The notes under the pieces: generated by a model | The model's input: only the letters and a program-made list of their open reading frames with translations | Told to the model about the DNA's origin: nothing | Database searches by the model: none | Program-made: the position numbers and the translations under genes | From: Buttiauxella agrestis ATCC 33320 | GTDB taxonomy: Bacteria > Pseudomonadota > Gammaproteobacteria > Enterobacterales > Enterobacteriaceae | Direction: 5' to 3' | DNA: 64,000 nucleotides | Assembly: GCA_024169445.1 (NCBI GenBank) | Contig: JALKFA010000001.1 | Location: 4,526,001-4,590,000, forward strand | In this document: one piece after another, positions 29,269-38,124 of the stretch | Layout of the letters: every line of letters begins with the position of its first letter | How positions within the stretch are numbered: the stretch's first letter is position 1

Positions 29269-29288
29269 GGGACTAGGTTTGGGACTGC
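29269..29288 (+). promoter_or_regulatory. Candidate integrase arm-type sites, right
   Basis: GGGACTAG at 29269 and GGGACTGC at 29281, the same 12-bp period as the left pair at 15405/15417, about 60-75 bp inside attR. Confidence 0.5.
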
Positions 29289-29344
29289 AAAATCAAACAA
29301 ACAAGATTAAAACACCATAAAATCAAAGAATTAAATTACAAATA

Positions 29345-29365
29345 CAAATCCTCTCGTGCCGACCA
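29345..29365 (+). repeat. attR core
   Basis: Exact 21-bp copy of the tRNA-Pro 3' end, marking the right boundary of the island. Confidence 0.95.
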
Positions 29366-29382
29366 GAATACTTTGATAGGTC

Positions 29383-29416
29383 AAGGGGTTAATCGAAAGA
29401 TTAGCCCCTTTTCTTT
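29383..29416 (+). terminator. Native tRNA-Pro terminator, displaced
   Basis: Twelve-bp stem (AAGGGGTTAATC/GATTAGCCCCTT, one G-U) with GAAA loop and a T-rich tail on the plus strand, 17 bp after attR. Before integration it would have followed the tRNA-Pro gene directly. Confidence 0.75.
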
Positions 29417-29442
29417 ATCTGCAATACTTCCGGCAACCAGGG

Positions 29443-29715
29443 TCACTTAATATAGGAATCCAGCACTTTCAATATCACCTCAAGATCTTCCTCGCGCTTC
29501 ACCTCGTCACTCTCATGAACAATGTGTTCAGCAAGATGACCTTTGATCACCTCTCGCATTAAACCGTTAACTGCGCCACGTATAGCCGCAATCTGTTGTA
29601 GTACGGCGGCGCATTCATGCGGTTCATCAAGCATTTTTTTTAGTGCTACAACCTGGCCCTGAATTTTATTTGTACGTGCTTTAAGTTTTTGTTTATCCCG
29701 GATGGTATGCGACAT
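29443..29715 (-). CDS. rcnR: Ni/Co-responsive repressor RcnR
   Basis: CsoR/RcnR-family repressor of rcnA, 90 residues as in E. coli. The known metal ligands are all present: H3, C35, H60 and H64. It is divergent from rcnA across the paired operator at 29766-29800. Confidence 0.96.
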   Translation of the reverse strand: MSHTIRDKQKLKARTNKIQGQVVALKKMLDEPHECAAVLQQIAAIRGAVNGLMREVIKGHLAEHIVHESDEVKREEDLEVILKVLDSYIK

Positions 29716-29765
29716 ACAAAGGCCTCAATAAGTGAAGTACAGATAAGATTGTATCATTGCCAATC

Positions 29766-29800
29766 TACTGGGGGGTAGTATTCGGTACTGGGGGGGAGTA
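29766..29800. promoter_or_regulatory. Paired RcnR operators
   Basis: TACTGGGGGGTAGTA at 29766 and TACTGGGGGGGAGTA at 29786 match the known TACT-G6-N-AGTA RcnR site. They are 20 bp apart in the rcnR-rcnA intergenic region. Confidence 0.93.
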
Positions 29801-29840
29801 GAATCGCAGCGCTTATAATAAATGACTAAGAAACATTCTC

Positions 29841-30941
29841 ATGAACGATTTCTCAACACTGATTCAGCAAGGTAACGCCTGGTTTTTCATCCCCAGCGCG
29901 ATTTTACTAGGCGCATTACATGGCCTTGAACCCGGTCATTCCAAAACTATGATGGCGGCTTTCATCATTGCGATTAAAGGGAGTATCAAGCAGGCTGTGA
30001 TGCTGGGAGTGGCAGCGACCGTTTCGCACACCGCTATCGTCTGGCTAATCGCGTTTGGTGGGATGTATCTCAGCAAGCAGTTTACCGCTGAATCTGTTGA
30101 ACCATGGTTACAGTTAATCTCCGCGTTTATTATTCTGGGAACAGCAATCTGGATGTTCTGGCGCACCTGGAAAGGAGAACAACTCTGGAAACTTGAGCAA
30201 CAGACAGAGCACCACTCGCATGATGAATCCAGAATCATCAATACGGGTCACGGGCGCGTTGAGCTTTCAATTTTTGAGGAAAATCAGCCCCCGCAATGGC
30301 GTTTACGCACGTTGTCTGGCAACAAATGGCAAGCGAATGAGGTTTCACTGACAACTCATCGTGGTGCAGGAACATTTTCGCAAGTGTTCGATTTTGTTGA
30401 TAAAGGCGACTTCTTAGAATCTAAGCACCCTATCCCTGAGCCCCACAACTTTACTGTTCGCCTGTCTTTAGGTCATCAAGGCCATGTGCATGATTACAAC
30501 GTCGCGTTTCATGAACACGATCATTCAGCACTGGAAGGCCTGGATGTGGGCTCTAAAGAGTATCAGGACGCGCACGAACTGGCCCATGCGAACGACATTA
30601 AACGCCGCTTTACCGGCCAGGAAGTGACAAACTGGCAAATATTATTATTCGGACTCACTGGCGGCTTAATTCCCTGCCCTGCTGCTATTACCGTGCTACT
30701 TATTTGTATCCAGTTAAAGGCATTCACTCTGGGAGCGGCAATGGTGGTCTGTTTCAGTATTGGCCTTGCGTTAACTCTGGTCACTGTAGGTGTTGCCGCT
30801 GCGGTGAGCGTGCAACAAGCAACGAAACGCTGGAGCGGTTTTAGCACCATAGCCAGAAGAGCGCCTTATTTCTCAAGCGCCCTGATAGCAATGGTTGGCC
30901 TGTATATGGGCATACACGGTTACGCCGGGATCACAAACTGA
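29841..30941 (+). CDS. rcnA: Nickel/cobalt efflux protein RcnA, long-loop form
   Basis: NiCoT-like exporter, 366 residues. The two membrane halves are conserved: HGLEPGHSKTMMAAF near 27-41 and GGLIPCPAAITVLL near 274. The loop between them is about 90 residues longer than in E. coli RcnA (274 aa). It carries scattered histidines (EHHSHDES, HQGHVHDYN, HEHDHS) rather than one short His cluster. Confidence 0.93.
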   Translation: MNDFSTLIQQGNAWFFIPSAILLGALHGLEPGHSKTMMAAFIIAIKGSIKQAVMLGVAATVSHTAIVWLIAFGGMYLSKQFTAESVEPWLQLISAFIILGTAIWMFWRTWKGEQLWKLEQQTEHHSHDESRIINTGHGRVELSIFEENQPPQWRLRTLSGNKWQANEVSLTTHRGAGTFSQVFDFVDKGDFLESKHPIPEPHNFTVRLSLGHQGHVHDYNVAFHEHDHSALEGLDVGSKEYQDAHELAHANDIKRRFTGQEVTNWQILLFGLTGGLIPCPAAITVLLICIQLKAFTLGAAMVVCFSIGLALTLVTVGVAAAVSVQQATKRWSGFSTIARRAPYFSSALIAMVGLYMGIHGYAGITN

Positions 30942-31020
30942 TGTTGATCGGGAAAAACGTTTTGCTCGCCACAACGCTTTTCCACTTACCTGAAGGACGT
31001 TGTCTAATGCCAGCTATGCC

Positions 31021-32289
31021 CTATTTGACCATCCGCAAATCTGACCAACGCGTGGTATAGCGCGGCGAAAGCATCGCTCTTTTCATTTTCCACGGTTGCT
31101 CAATTCCTTGCCCTGCAAAATAGAGCGCTCCTTTACCTGCCTTCTTATTAATACTGTCTATCGCCTGCATCAGTGCTTCGCTATTGACCCTTGGCGGGTT
31201 TTCATCGAACAGATTGAGCTGCGCAACCCCCTGGCTAAAAAAGTCGCAGAGCATAATCCCGGCTTTTTGATAGTGATAGCCGTTTCTCCAGATAACGTTC
31301 AGGCAACGTGTAGCCGCGGCGATAATATCGCGGGTGTCCTGCGTGGGGGTTAGCAGTTTGACCGTAGCCCGGTTGCCGTAGTAGGGCTCATTGACTGAGA
31401 AAGGTGACGTTTTGACAAAAGCAGAAATGTGGCGGCAATACTGGTGCTCGGCTCTGAGTTTTTCTGCGGCGCGCACTGCATAACTGCAAATCGCCTGACG
31501 CATGTATTCGTACTCCGTCACCCGTTCACCAAACGAGCGAGAACAGATAATTTCTTGTTTCGTCGGCATAAACTCTTCAAACCCCAGACACGATTCCCCC
31601 CGTAGTTCGCGTACCGTGCGCTCAAGCACCACACTGAAATGTTTGCGGATAAAACGCGTGTCAGTCTCCGCCAATTGCAACGTATTCTTGATCCCCATCG
31701 CGTCGAGTTTTTTACTGATTCGACGGCCAACTCCCCAAACTTCATTAACCGGTAATTTCGCCATCAGTTTGCGCTGGTGTTCAACACTGGATAGGTCAAC
31801 CACGCCATCCGTTTGCAGTTGCCACCGCTTAGCCGCGTAATTGGCTAGCTTAGCCAGTGTTTTTGTCTGGGCTATCCCCACACCAACAGTTAAATGCGTA
31901 CGCTGTAAAAGAGTGGTACGTATTTCTCGGCCAAATTCCGCTAGATTGAGACAATGGCTTACGCCCGAAAAATCACAGAACGCTTCGTCGATAGAGTAAA
32001 TCTCCACGCGTGGGCAAATTTCTTCCAGCGTCGTCATAACCCTTTCAGACATATCAGCGTACAGCTCGTAGTTGCTGCTGAAAACAATAACCCCATTTTG
32101 CCGGAAGAGCTCTCTGTGCTTAAAGTAAGCGCCCCCCATTTGTACACCACAGTTTTTGGCCTCGGAGTTACGAGCAATAACGCATCCATCATTGTTGCTT
32201 AAAACAACCACCGGTTTACCTTTCAGATCCGGCCTGAATATGGTTTCACAACTGGCGTAAAAACTATTCACATCAACCAGGGCAAACAT
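31021..32289 (-). CDS. umuC: DNA polymerase V catalytic subunit UmuC
   Basis: Y-family translesion polymerase, 422 residues as in E. coli. Active-site motifs are DVNSFYASCE at the N-terminus and YSIDEAFCDF near 100. The beta-clamp motif QLNLF lies in the C-terminal third. It begins 2 bp after the umuD stop, in the same SOS operon. Confidence 0.96.
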   Translation of the reverse strand: MFALVDVNSFYASCETIFRPDLKGKPVVVLSNNDGCVIARNSEAKNCGVQMGGAYFKHRELFRQNGVIVFSSNYELYADMSERVMTTLEEICPRVEIYSIDEAFCDFSGVSHCLNLAEFGREIRTTLLQRTHLTVGVGIAQTKTLAKLANYAAKRWQLQTDGVVDLSSVEHQRKLMAKLPVNEVWGVGRRISKKLDAMGIKNTLQLAETDTRFIRKHFSVVLERTVRELRGESCLGFEEFMPTKQEIICSRSFGERVTEYEYMRQAICSYAVRAAEKLRAEHQYCRHISAFVKTSPFSVNEPYYGNRATVKLLTPTQDTRDIIAAATRCLNVIWRNGYHYQKAGIMLCDFFSQGVAQLNLFDENPPRVNSEALMQAIDSINKKAGKGALYFAGQGIEQPWKMKRAMLSPRYTTRWSDLRMVK

Positions 32290-32291
32290 TA

Positions 32292-32642
32292 TTAGCTCAT
32301 CGACTTTACGATGAAAGTGACAACACCGAATACCTCAAGCGCCTCATCAGTACCGAGGTGAATAGGTTTGCAGCCACGATTGCGTGGAATTAATTGCCTG
32401 GAGGGCCGGAGTTGTAATTGCCTGACAAAAAACTCACCGTTAATCGCCGCAATCACAATATCGCCATGCGCCGCCGTTCGCGCACTGTCGACCACCAGTA
32501 AATCGCCATTAGCGATGCCGCCCTCAATCATCGAATCGTCAGAGGCCCGCATGTAATAGGTGGCAGGATGCTTCATCAGCAATTGGTAAATATCAATACT
32601 CTGTTCTGCATAATCCTGCGCCGGTGATGGAAATCCCCCCAT
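32292..32642 (-). CDS. umuD: UmuD homologue resembling pre-cleaved UmuD'
   Basis: Partner of UmuC in Pol V. The ATG at 32642 has GGGGG 7 bp upstream and gives a 116-residue protein starting [11 protein letters not shown], exactly where E. coli UmuD' begins. An in-frame stop lies two codons before the only other possible start (TTG 32672), so no full 24-residue leader can be made. The serine is kept (DDSMIEGG). The lysine equivalent to K97 is arginine (FFVRQLQL), so self-cleavage is probably lost. Confidence 0.9.
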   Translation of the reverse strand: MGGFPSPAQDYAEQSIDIYQLLMKHPATYYMRASDDSMIEGGIANGDLLVVDSARTAAHGDIVIAAINGEFFVRQLQLRPSRQLIPRNRGCKPIHLGTDEALEVFGVVTFIVKSMS

Positions 32643-32715
32643 AGTCATGCCCCCGATGTCGTTGATTGACAATAATTAAAAGAAACAAACGGAGCCATAA
32701 ACCCCCACCAACACA

Positions 32716-32735
32716 TACTGTATATAAACACAGTA
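32716..32735. promoter_or_regulatory. LexA box of umuDC
   Basis: TACTGTATATAAACACAGTA, one base from the E. coli umuDC SOS box and very close to the LexA consensus. It lies about 74 bp upstream of the chosen umuD start. Confidence 0.95.
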
Positions 32736-32899
32736 TTATTTAAATAAGCATCCCGATCAAGTTGCTTACAGGAAGATTCTTATAACAAACTGAAGTCGCG
32801 GAAAATTTAGGTGGTAAAAATAAGCGCGCTTCTCTACGGAAGAAATCACCATACAAACTTGCCCTACCGCTTCCGCCCTCACCGTTCTATGCTTAGCGA

Positions 32900-34180
32900 A
32901 TGGAGAAAATAGCTGAACTAAAACGTACCAAGCGCCTTGCGCTGTCCTTACTGCTGGTTGCCGCTGTAACGTTTGTGGCCACCCTCTTTTTGCCACCGGG
33001 ATTTTGGGTTAGCGGTTTAAAAGCTATCGCCGAAGCGGCCATGGTGGGCGCACTGGCTGACTGGTTTGCCGTTGCAGCACTGTTTCATCGCGTACCGATT
33101 CCCTTTATCTCCCGCCATACGGCGATTATCCCGCGCAATAAAGACAGAATTGGCGAGAATCTGGGTATCTTCGTGCAAGAAAAGTTCCTCGATACCCAAT
33201 CCCTTATTGCGCTAATTCGTCGCCATGAACCGGCACAGATGATTGGCCAGTGGTTCAGCAAACCCGACAACGCACAGCGTGTCGGGCAACATCTGTTGCA
33301 AGTGATGAGCGGTTTTTTAGACCTGACGGATGACACCCGTATTCAGCGTTTAATCCGCCAGGCCGTTCACAAGGCCATCGATAAAGTCGATTTGACACAT
33401 TCAAGTGCCCTGCTGCTGGAAAGCCTGACTAAAAATAACCGCCATCAGGAACTGCTCGACTCGGTTATTGCCCAGATGCTGACGCTGATAAAACGTGAAA
33501 GCACGCGGGCTTTTATTGCCCGCCAGATTGTACGTTGGCTGGAAACAGAGCATCCACGTAAGGCCAAACTCCTGCCAACAGAATGGCTGGGGGAACATAG
33601 TGCCGATCTGGTTTCCAGTGCAGTTAATTCGTTTCTGGATGACGTGAGCCATGATCAGGGGCATCAGATCCGCCAGGCTTTTGATCGCGCGACGTTAAAG
33701 CTCATCGACAATCTTAAAAACTCGCCACAAATGGCTGAAAAAGCCGACAGCATCAAAAATTATCTGAAAGAAGATGAGGCGTTCAATCGCTATCTGGGCG
33801 AACTGTGGGGGGATTTGCGCCAATGGCTGAAAGTGGACGTCAATTCTGAAGATTCGCGCGTGAAGCAGCGAATTGCAGAGGCCGGGCAGTGGTTGGGCGA
33901 AACGCTGATTGCTGACAGTGCGCTACGCACTTCACTGAATGAGCATCTGGAGCAGGCAGTGCAAAAAATGGCACCGGAGTTCGCCATCTTCCTGACTCGC
34001 CATATTAGCGACACGGTCAAAAGCTGGGATGCTCAGGATATGTCACGGCAAATTGAACTGAATATCGGTAAGGATTTACAGTTTATCCGCATTAACGGCA
34101 CGCTGGTTGGCGGTTCAATCGGGTTGGTGTTGTACCTGCTGTCGCAGATACCTGCGGCGCTACCGTTGCTGAATTTATGA
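32900..34180 (+). CDS. yjiN: DUF445 membrane protein YjiN
   Basis: 426 residues, equal to E. coli YjiN. Two hydrophobic N-terminal segments (about 14-32 and 38-60), long helical middle, C-terminal membrane anchor ([15 protein letters not shown]). Function unknown. In E. coli it lies far from the gal-mod region, so its position here is part of a local rearrangement. Confidence 0.93.
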   Translation: MEKIAELKRTKRLALSLLLVAAVTFVATLFLPPGFWVSGLKAIAEAAMVGALADWFAVAALFHRVPIPFISRHTAIIPRNKDRIGENLGIFVQEKFLDTQSLIALIRRHEPAQMIGQWFSKPDNAQRVGQHLLQVMSGFLDLTDDTRIQRLIRQAVHKAIDKVDLTHSSALLLESLTKNNRHQELLDSVIAQMLTLIKRESTRAFIARQIVRWLETEHPRKAKLLPTEWLGEHSADLVSSAVNSFLDDVSHDQGHQIRQAFDRATLKLIDNLKNSPQMAEKADSIKNYLKEDEAFNRYLGELWGDLRQWLKVDVNSEDSRVKQRIAEAGQWLGETLIADSALRTSLNEHLEQAVQKMAPEFAIFLTRHISDTVKSWDAQDMSRQIELNIGKDLQFIRINGTLVGGSIGLVLYLLSQIPAALPLLNL

Positions 34181-34189
34181 AGGGAAGAT

Positions 34190-34222
34190 AAAAAAGCAAA
34201 CGCCCGCTGATGCGGGCGTTAG
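34190..34222 (-). terminator. Terminator between yjiN and acrZ
   Basis: Stem AACGCCCGC/GCGGGCGTT with loop TGAT. It has T-rich sequence on the minus-strand side (GCTTTTTTA) and serves acrZ, perhaps also yjiN. Confidence 0.8.
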
Positions 34223-34237
34223 GGAAATCTTAGAAAA

Positions 34238-34387
34238 TCAATGGTGTTGTTTCGGCTGGTCGTTGTGACCGACTTTTGAGAAGACGTTAAAGACTTCACC
34301 CAATCCATAGATAAGACCGAGGATCACCGCCATAACGATTGGCACCATGACCACGGCAAACACCAAGCTTTTTAGTAACTCTAACAT
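34238..34387 (-). CDS. acrZ: AcrAB-TolC accessory small protein AcrZ
   Basis: 49-residue single-span membrane protein that binds AcrB and modulates substrate export. The start is ATG 34387 with GGAGG upstream. It begins [18 protein letters not shown] and ends [11 protein letters not shown], as in E. coli. In E. coli modA lies just downstream, but here yjiN does. Confidence 0.95.
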   Translation of the reverse strand: MLELLKSLVFAVVMVPIVMAVILGLIYGLGEVFNVFSKVGHNDQPKQHH

Positions 34388-34515
34388 GGATGCCTCCAAC
34401 AAAAGTGAGAACGAGTATTCTAACGACCTGACAGAAAAACGCACTCTCCTTTTGTGCCATTTGCTCATCCCGCCGCAATAGAAGAAAATGACGTTTTTAC
34501 TATTGCGGAGCGGTT

Positions 34516-35307
34516 ATGCAGGCTGAAATTTTACTCACGCTGAAACTCCAACAGCGGCTGTTCGCCGATCCACGTCGTATCGCGCTGCTTAAACAAATAC
34601 AACATACCGGCTCAATTAGCCAGGGTGCCAAACTCGCAGGTATTAGCTACAAAAGTGCCTGGGATGCTATCAACGAGATGAATCAGTTAAGCGACGAGAC
34701 ATTAGTTGAGCGAGCGACCGGCGGTAAAGGCGGCGGTGGTGCAATATTGACGCGTTACGGCGAACGCCTGATTCAGTTGTATGAATTGCTCGCGCAGATC
34801 CAGCAAAAAGCGTTCGATGTGCTGCGTGATGACGCATTGCCGCTCGATAGCCTGCTCGCCGCGATTTCCCGCTTTTCTTTGCAAACCAGCGCCCGTAACC
34901 AGCTTTTCGGCACCGTATTGCATCGCGATAGCGAACAAGTGCAGCAACATGTCGATATTTTACTGGCGGATGGTGCCACACGTTTGCAAGCCGCCATTAC
35001 GCGCCAGAGCGCCGAACGCCTGGGTTTGAGCGAAGGTAAAGAAGTGCTGGTGTTAATTAAAGCGCCGTGGGTTGAAATCACTACGGATCCTCAACGCGCC
35101 AGCGGCGCCGATAACCAACTCACTGGCATTATCAGCAATATTCAGCAAGGTGGCGAACAGAGCGAAGTTCTGGTGCGATTGCCGGACGGACAAACGCTGT
35201 GCGCCACGGTTCCTAATAGCGTGGTAGAAATTCAGAGTCTGGTAGAAGGTGCTAAAGTCATAGCATTTTTTAATGCCGATCGCGTGATTATCGCCACTCT
35301 GTGCTAA
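34516..35307 (+). CDS. modE: Molybdate-responsive regulator ModE
   Basis: 263 residues. An N-terminal LysR-like winged helix (SISQGAKLAGISYKSAWDAI) is followed by two C-terminal Mop/TOBE modules (about 125-260) that bind molybdate. It represses modABC when molybdate is present. It is upstream of modF, as in E. coli. Confidence 0.96.
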   Translation: MQAEILLTLKLQQRLFADPRRIALLKQIQHTGSISQGAKLAGISYKSAWDAINEMNQLSDETLVERATGGKGGGGAILTRYGERLIQLYELLAQIQQKAFDVLRDDALPLDSLLAAISRFSLQTSARNQLFGTVLHRDSEQVQQHVDILLADGATRLQAAITRQSAERLGLSEGKEVLVLIKAPWVEITTDPQRASGADNQLTGIISNIQQGGEQSEVLVRLPDGQTLCATVPNSVVEIQSLVEGAKVIAFFNADRVIIATLC

Positions 35308-35383
35308 AACCAAACGGTGAATTGACAACAACACAGGCAATCCGTAAATCTGAGTTTAATCACTGCAAAAACTGGGATGGTAT

Positions 35384-36865
35384 ATGTCTGTGTTGCAAAT
35401 ATCGCAAGGGGTCTTCCACCTTAGCGACACCCGAACTCTTGCCCTCAATGATTTAACCATTAACGCCGGTGAAAGCTGGGCGTTTGTCGGCGCCAACGGT
35501 AGCGGAAAATCAGCGCTGGCCCGCGCACTTGCAGGATCCCTGCCCGTGCAAAAAGGCGAGCGCCAGTGCTCGTTTGCCCGTATTGCTCACCTTTCGTTTG
35601 AACAACTACAAAAGTTAGTTAGCGATGAATGGCAGCGTAATAACACTGATTTGTTGAGCCCTGACGAAGACGATACCGGCCGCACCACGGCAGAAATTAT
35701 TCAGGATGAAATTAAAGATGAAGCTCGCTGCCAGAAACTGGCGCAACTGTTTGGTATTACTCCGTTATTAACCCGCCGTTTTAAGTACCTTTCGACCGGT
35801 GAAACGCGCAAAACGCTGCTCTGTCAGGCGCTGATGCCGCAACCTGATTTGCTTATTCTTGATGAGCCGTTTGACGGGCTGGATGTGCAGTCCCGTGAGC
35901 AACTCGCTGGGTTATTAGGTGAACTGAGCACCCAGGGCTACACCGTGGTGCTGGTACTTAACCGCTTCGATGAAATTCCTGATTTTGTGCAATTTGCGGG
36001 CGTGCTGGCCGATTGTGCGCTGATTGAAGTAGGCAAAAAGCAAAAACTGCTCGAACAAGCGCTGATTGCACAACTGGCCCATAGTGAAAAACTGGTGGGC
36101 GTCGCACTGCCGAAAGCAGACGACCCGAGTGCTCGCTACACACTTCCTGTGGATCAGGCGCGTATTATTCTGCGTGACGGCGTGGTGGAATATAACGACA
36201 GGCCAATCCTGCACAAACTGTCCTGGACGGTAAATCCTGGCGAACACTGGCAAATAGTCGGCCCAAATGGCGCAGGTAAATCGACGTTATTAAGCCTGGT
36301 GACCGGCGATCATCCTCAAGGTTACAGCAACGATCTGACTCTGTTTGGCCGCCGTCGTGGCAGCGGTGAAACCATCTGGGACATCAAAAAGCATATCGGG
36401 TATGTCAGCAGTAATCTGCATCTTGATTACCGTGTTAGTACCACGGTGCGCAACGTGGTGCTTTCCGGCTATTTTGATTCGATTGGCATTTACCAGGCTG
36501 TTTCTGACCGCCAGCAAAAACTGGCTCGCCAATGGCTGAACATGCTCGGTATGGACAACGCCATTGCCGACGCACCGTTCCATAGCCTTTCCTGGGGCCA
36601 ACAGCGCCTTGCATTGATCGCTCGGGCGTTAGTGAAACACCCGACGGTCTTAATCCTCGACGAACCTCTGCAAGGGCTGGATCCGCTGAATCGCCAGCTA
36701 GTACGCCGTTTCATTGATATTCTGATTGGTGAAGGGGAAACCCAGTTGCTGTTTGTCTCTCACCACGCCGAAGACGCGCCAGAGTGCATCACTAAACGGC
36801 TCACTTTTGTGGCTGATGGCGAGGAATATCGCTATCAAATTGACGATTTAGCACCAGCTCAATAA
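35384..36865 (+). CDS. modF: ABC ATPase ModF
   Basis: 493 residues with two ATP-binding cassettes (Walker A GANGSGKS and GPNGAGKS; Walker B LLILDEP and VLILDEP; signatures LSTGE and LSWGQ). It is co-transcribed with modE. Its physiological role in molybdate handling is unclear even in E. coli. Confidence 0.95.
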   Translation: MSVLQISQGVFHLSDTRTLALNDLTINAGESWAFVGANGSGKSALARALAGSLPVQKGERQCSFARIAHLSFEQLQKLVSDEWQRNNTDLLSPDEDDTGRTTAEIIQDEIKDEARCQKLAQLFGITPLLTRRFKYLSTGETRKTLLCQALMPQPDLLILDEPFDGLDVQSREQLAGLLGELSTQGYTVVLVLNRFDEIPDFVQFAGVLADCALIEVGKKQKLLEQALIAQLAHSEKLVGVALPKADDPSARYTLPVDQARIILRDGVVEYNDRPILHKLSWTVNPGEHWQIVGPNGAGKSTLLSLVTGDHPQGYSNDLTLFGRRRGSGETIWDIKKHIGYVSSNLHLDYRVSTTVRNVVLSGYFDSIGIYQAVSDRQQKLARQWLNMLGMDNAIADAPFHSLSWGQQRLALIARALVKHPTVLILDEPLQGLDPLNRQLVRRFIDILIGEGETQLLFVSHHAEDAPECITKRLTFVADGEEYRYQIDDLAPAQ

Positions 36866-37004
36866 CACTGTTGGAAGTCGCTTCCGTTACTCATTTTTTA
36901 TCAATCGGATTAGCGCAGCGACTTTCGGATAACCCGCAGCCCCCTCGCTATGACCATTTGATTTATAATCATTTTTTCAGCTAATGATTGTCGATGAAAC
37001 ATTA

Positions 37005-37020
37005 GTGTAAGCGATTCCAC
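37005..37020. promoter_or_regulatory. GalR/GalS operator OE
   Basis: GTGTAAGCGATTCCAC fits the GTGNAANCGNTTNCAC consensus exactly. It lies upstream of the CRP site (about 37032-37047) and the overlapping gal P1/P2 -10 boxes (TATGTT 37061, TATGCT 37056). Confidence 0.93.
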
Positions 37021-37098
37021 TAATTTAGCGCATGTCACACTTTTGACATCTCTGTTATGCTATGTTTATTACATACCATACGCGTAATGGAGCGAAAA

Positions 37099-38115
37099 AT
37101 GAGAGTATTGGTAACAGGTGGTAGCGGTTACATTGGCAGTCATACCTGTGTACAACTGCTACAAAATGGCCACGACGTAGTCATTCTGGATAATCTGTGC
37201 AACAGCAAACGCAGCGTTCTGCCAGTGATTGAACGCCTCAGCGGTAAACACCCTATGTTCATTGATGGTGATATTCGCGATGAAGCGCTACTGGCAGAAA
37301 TTTTCCACGATCACCAGATTGATGCCGTGATCCATTTTGCTGGCCTGAAAGCGGTCGGCGAATCGGTTAACAAACCGCTGGAATACTACGACAACAACGT
37401 GACCGGCACGTTACGCCTGATTTCAGCGATGCGCGCCGCCAATGTCACCAATTTCATCTTCAGTTCTTCCGCGACAGTTTATGGCGACCAGCCGCAAATC
37501 CCTTACGTTGAAAGCTTCCCAACCGGCACGCCTGCCAGCCCATATGGCCGCAGCAAGTTAATGGTTGAACAGATTCTGGCTGACTTACAAAAAGCCCAGC
37601 CGAACTGGAGCGTGGCGCTATTGCGTTACTTCAACCCGGTCGGTGCGCATCCATCTGGTGATATGGGTGAAGACCCGCAAGGTATCCCAAACAATCTGAT
37701 GCCATACATCGCACAGGTTGCGGTAGGACGCCGTGATTCACTGGCGGTCTTCGGGAATGATTATCCAACCGAAGACGGCACTGGCGTTCGCGACTACATT
37801 CACGTTATGGATCTCGCTGAAGGCCACGTTGCCGCCATGCAAACACTGCAAGGCAAGCCTGGCGTGCATATCTATAACCTCGGCGCAGGCATTGGTAGCA
37901 GCGTGTTGGATGTGATCAATGCTTTCAGCACCGCTTGCGGAAAACCGGTGAATTATCACTTCGCCCCGCGTCGAGATGGCGATCTCCCAGCTTACTGGGC
38001 AGATGCCACCAAAGCCGATCAACAACTTAACTGGCGTGTCAGCCGTACTCTGCAAGAAATGGCAGATGATACCTGGCGCTGGCAGTCTCGCCACCCTCAA
38101 GGTTATCCAGACTAA
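37099..38115 (+). CDS. galE: UDP-glucose 4-epimerase GalE
   Basis: Interconverts UDP-galactose and UDP-glucose. 338 residues from ATG 37099 with a GGAG RBS. The 14-codon upstream extension is rejected. It has the NAD-binding GGSGYIGSH and catalytic YGRSK. First gene of galETKM, 9 bp before galT. Confidence 0.97.
   Translation: MRVLVTGGSGYIGSHTCVQLLQNGHDVVILDNLCNSKRSVLPVIERLSGKHPMFIDGDIRDEALLAEIFHDHQIDAVIHFAGLKAVGESVNKPLEYYDNNVTGTLRLISAMRAANVTNFIFSSSATVYGDQPQIPYVESFPTGTPASPYGRSKLMVEQILADLQKAQPNWSVALLRYFNPVGAHPSGDMGEDPQGIPNNLMPYIAQVAVGRRDSLAVFGNDYPTEDGTGVRDYIHVMDLAEGHVAAMQTLQGKPGVHIYNLGAGIGSSVLDVINAFSTACGKPVNYHFAPRRDGDLPAYWADATKADQQLNWRVSRTLQEMADDTWRWQSRHPQGYPD
37118..37133. promoter_or_regulatory. 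GalR internal operator OI
   Basis: GTGGTAGCGGTTACAT inside galE, equal to the E. coli internal operator. With OE 113 bp upstream it allows the known GalR-HU repression loop. Confidence 0.88.
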
Positions 38116-38124
38116 GGAAATGTG

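Larger units (their letters stand above)
15261..29365. mobile_element. P4-like integrative satellite island in the tRNA-Pro gene
   Basis: Bounded by a 21-bp direct repeat of the tRNA 3' end (15261-15281, 29345-29365). The left end has a P4-family integrase. Then come an AlpA regulator, antirepressor, C4/CI-like RNA, alpha-type primase-helicase, an iteron origin, ParA, a virion-like gene and several unknowns. No terminase, portal or capsid gene is seen, and no recognisable P4 sid, psu or delta. This fits a satellite or phage-plasmid-like element that needs a helper. Both ends and all large genes are intact, so it may still excise. Confidence 0.9.

Noticed and set aside
32292-32672. TTG start at 32672 for umuD
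   Set aside because: No Shine-Dalgarno sequence and no similarity of the extra residues to the UmuD leader.
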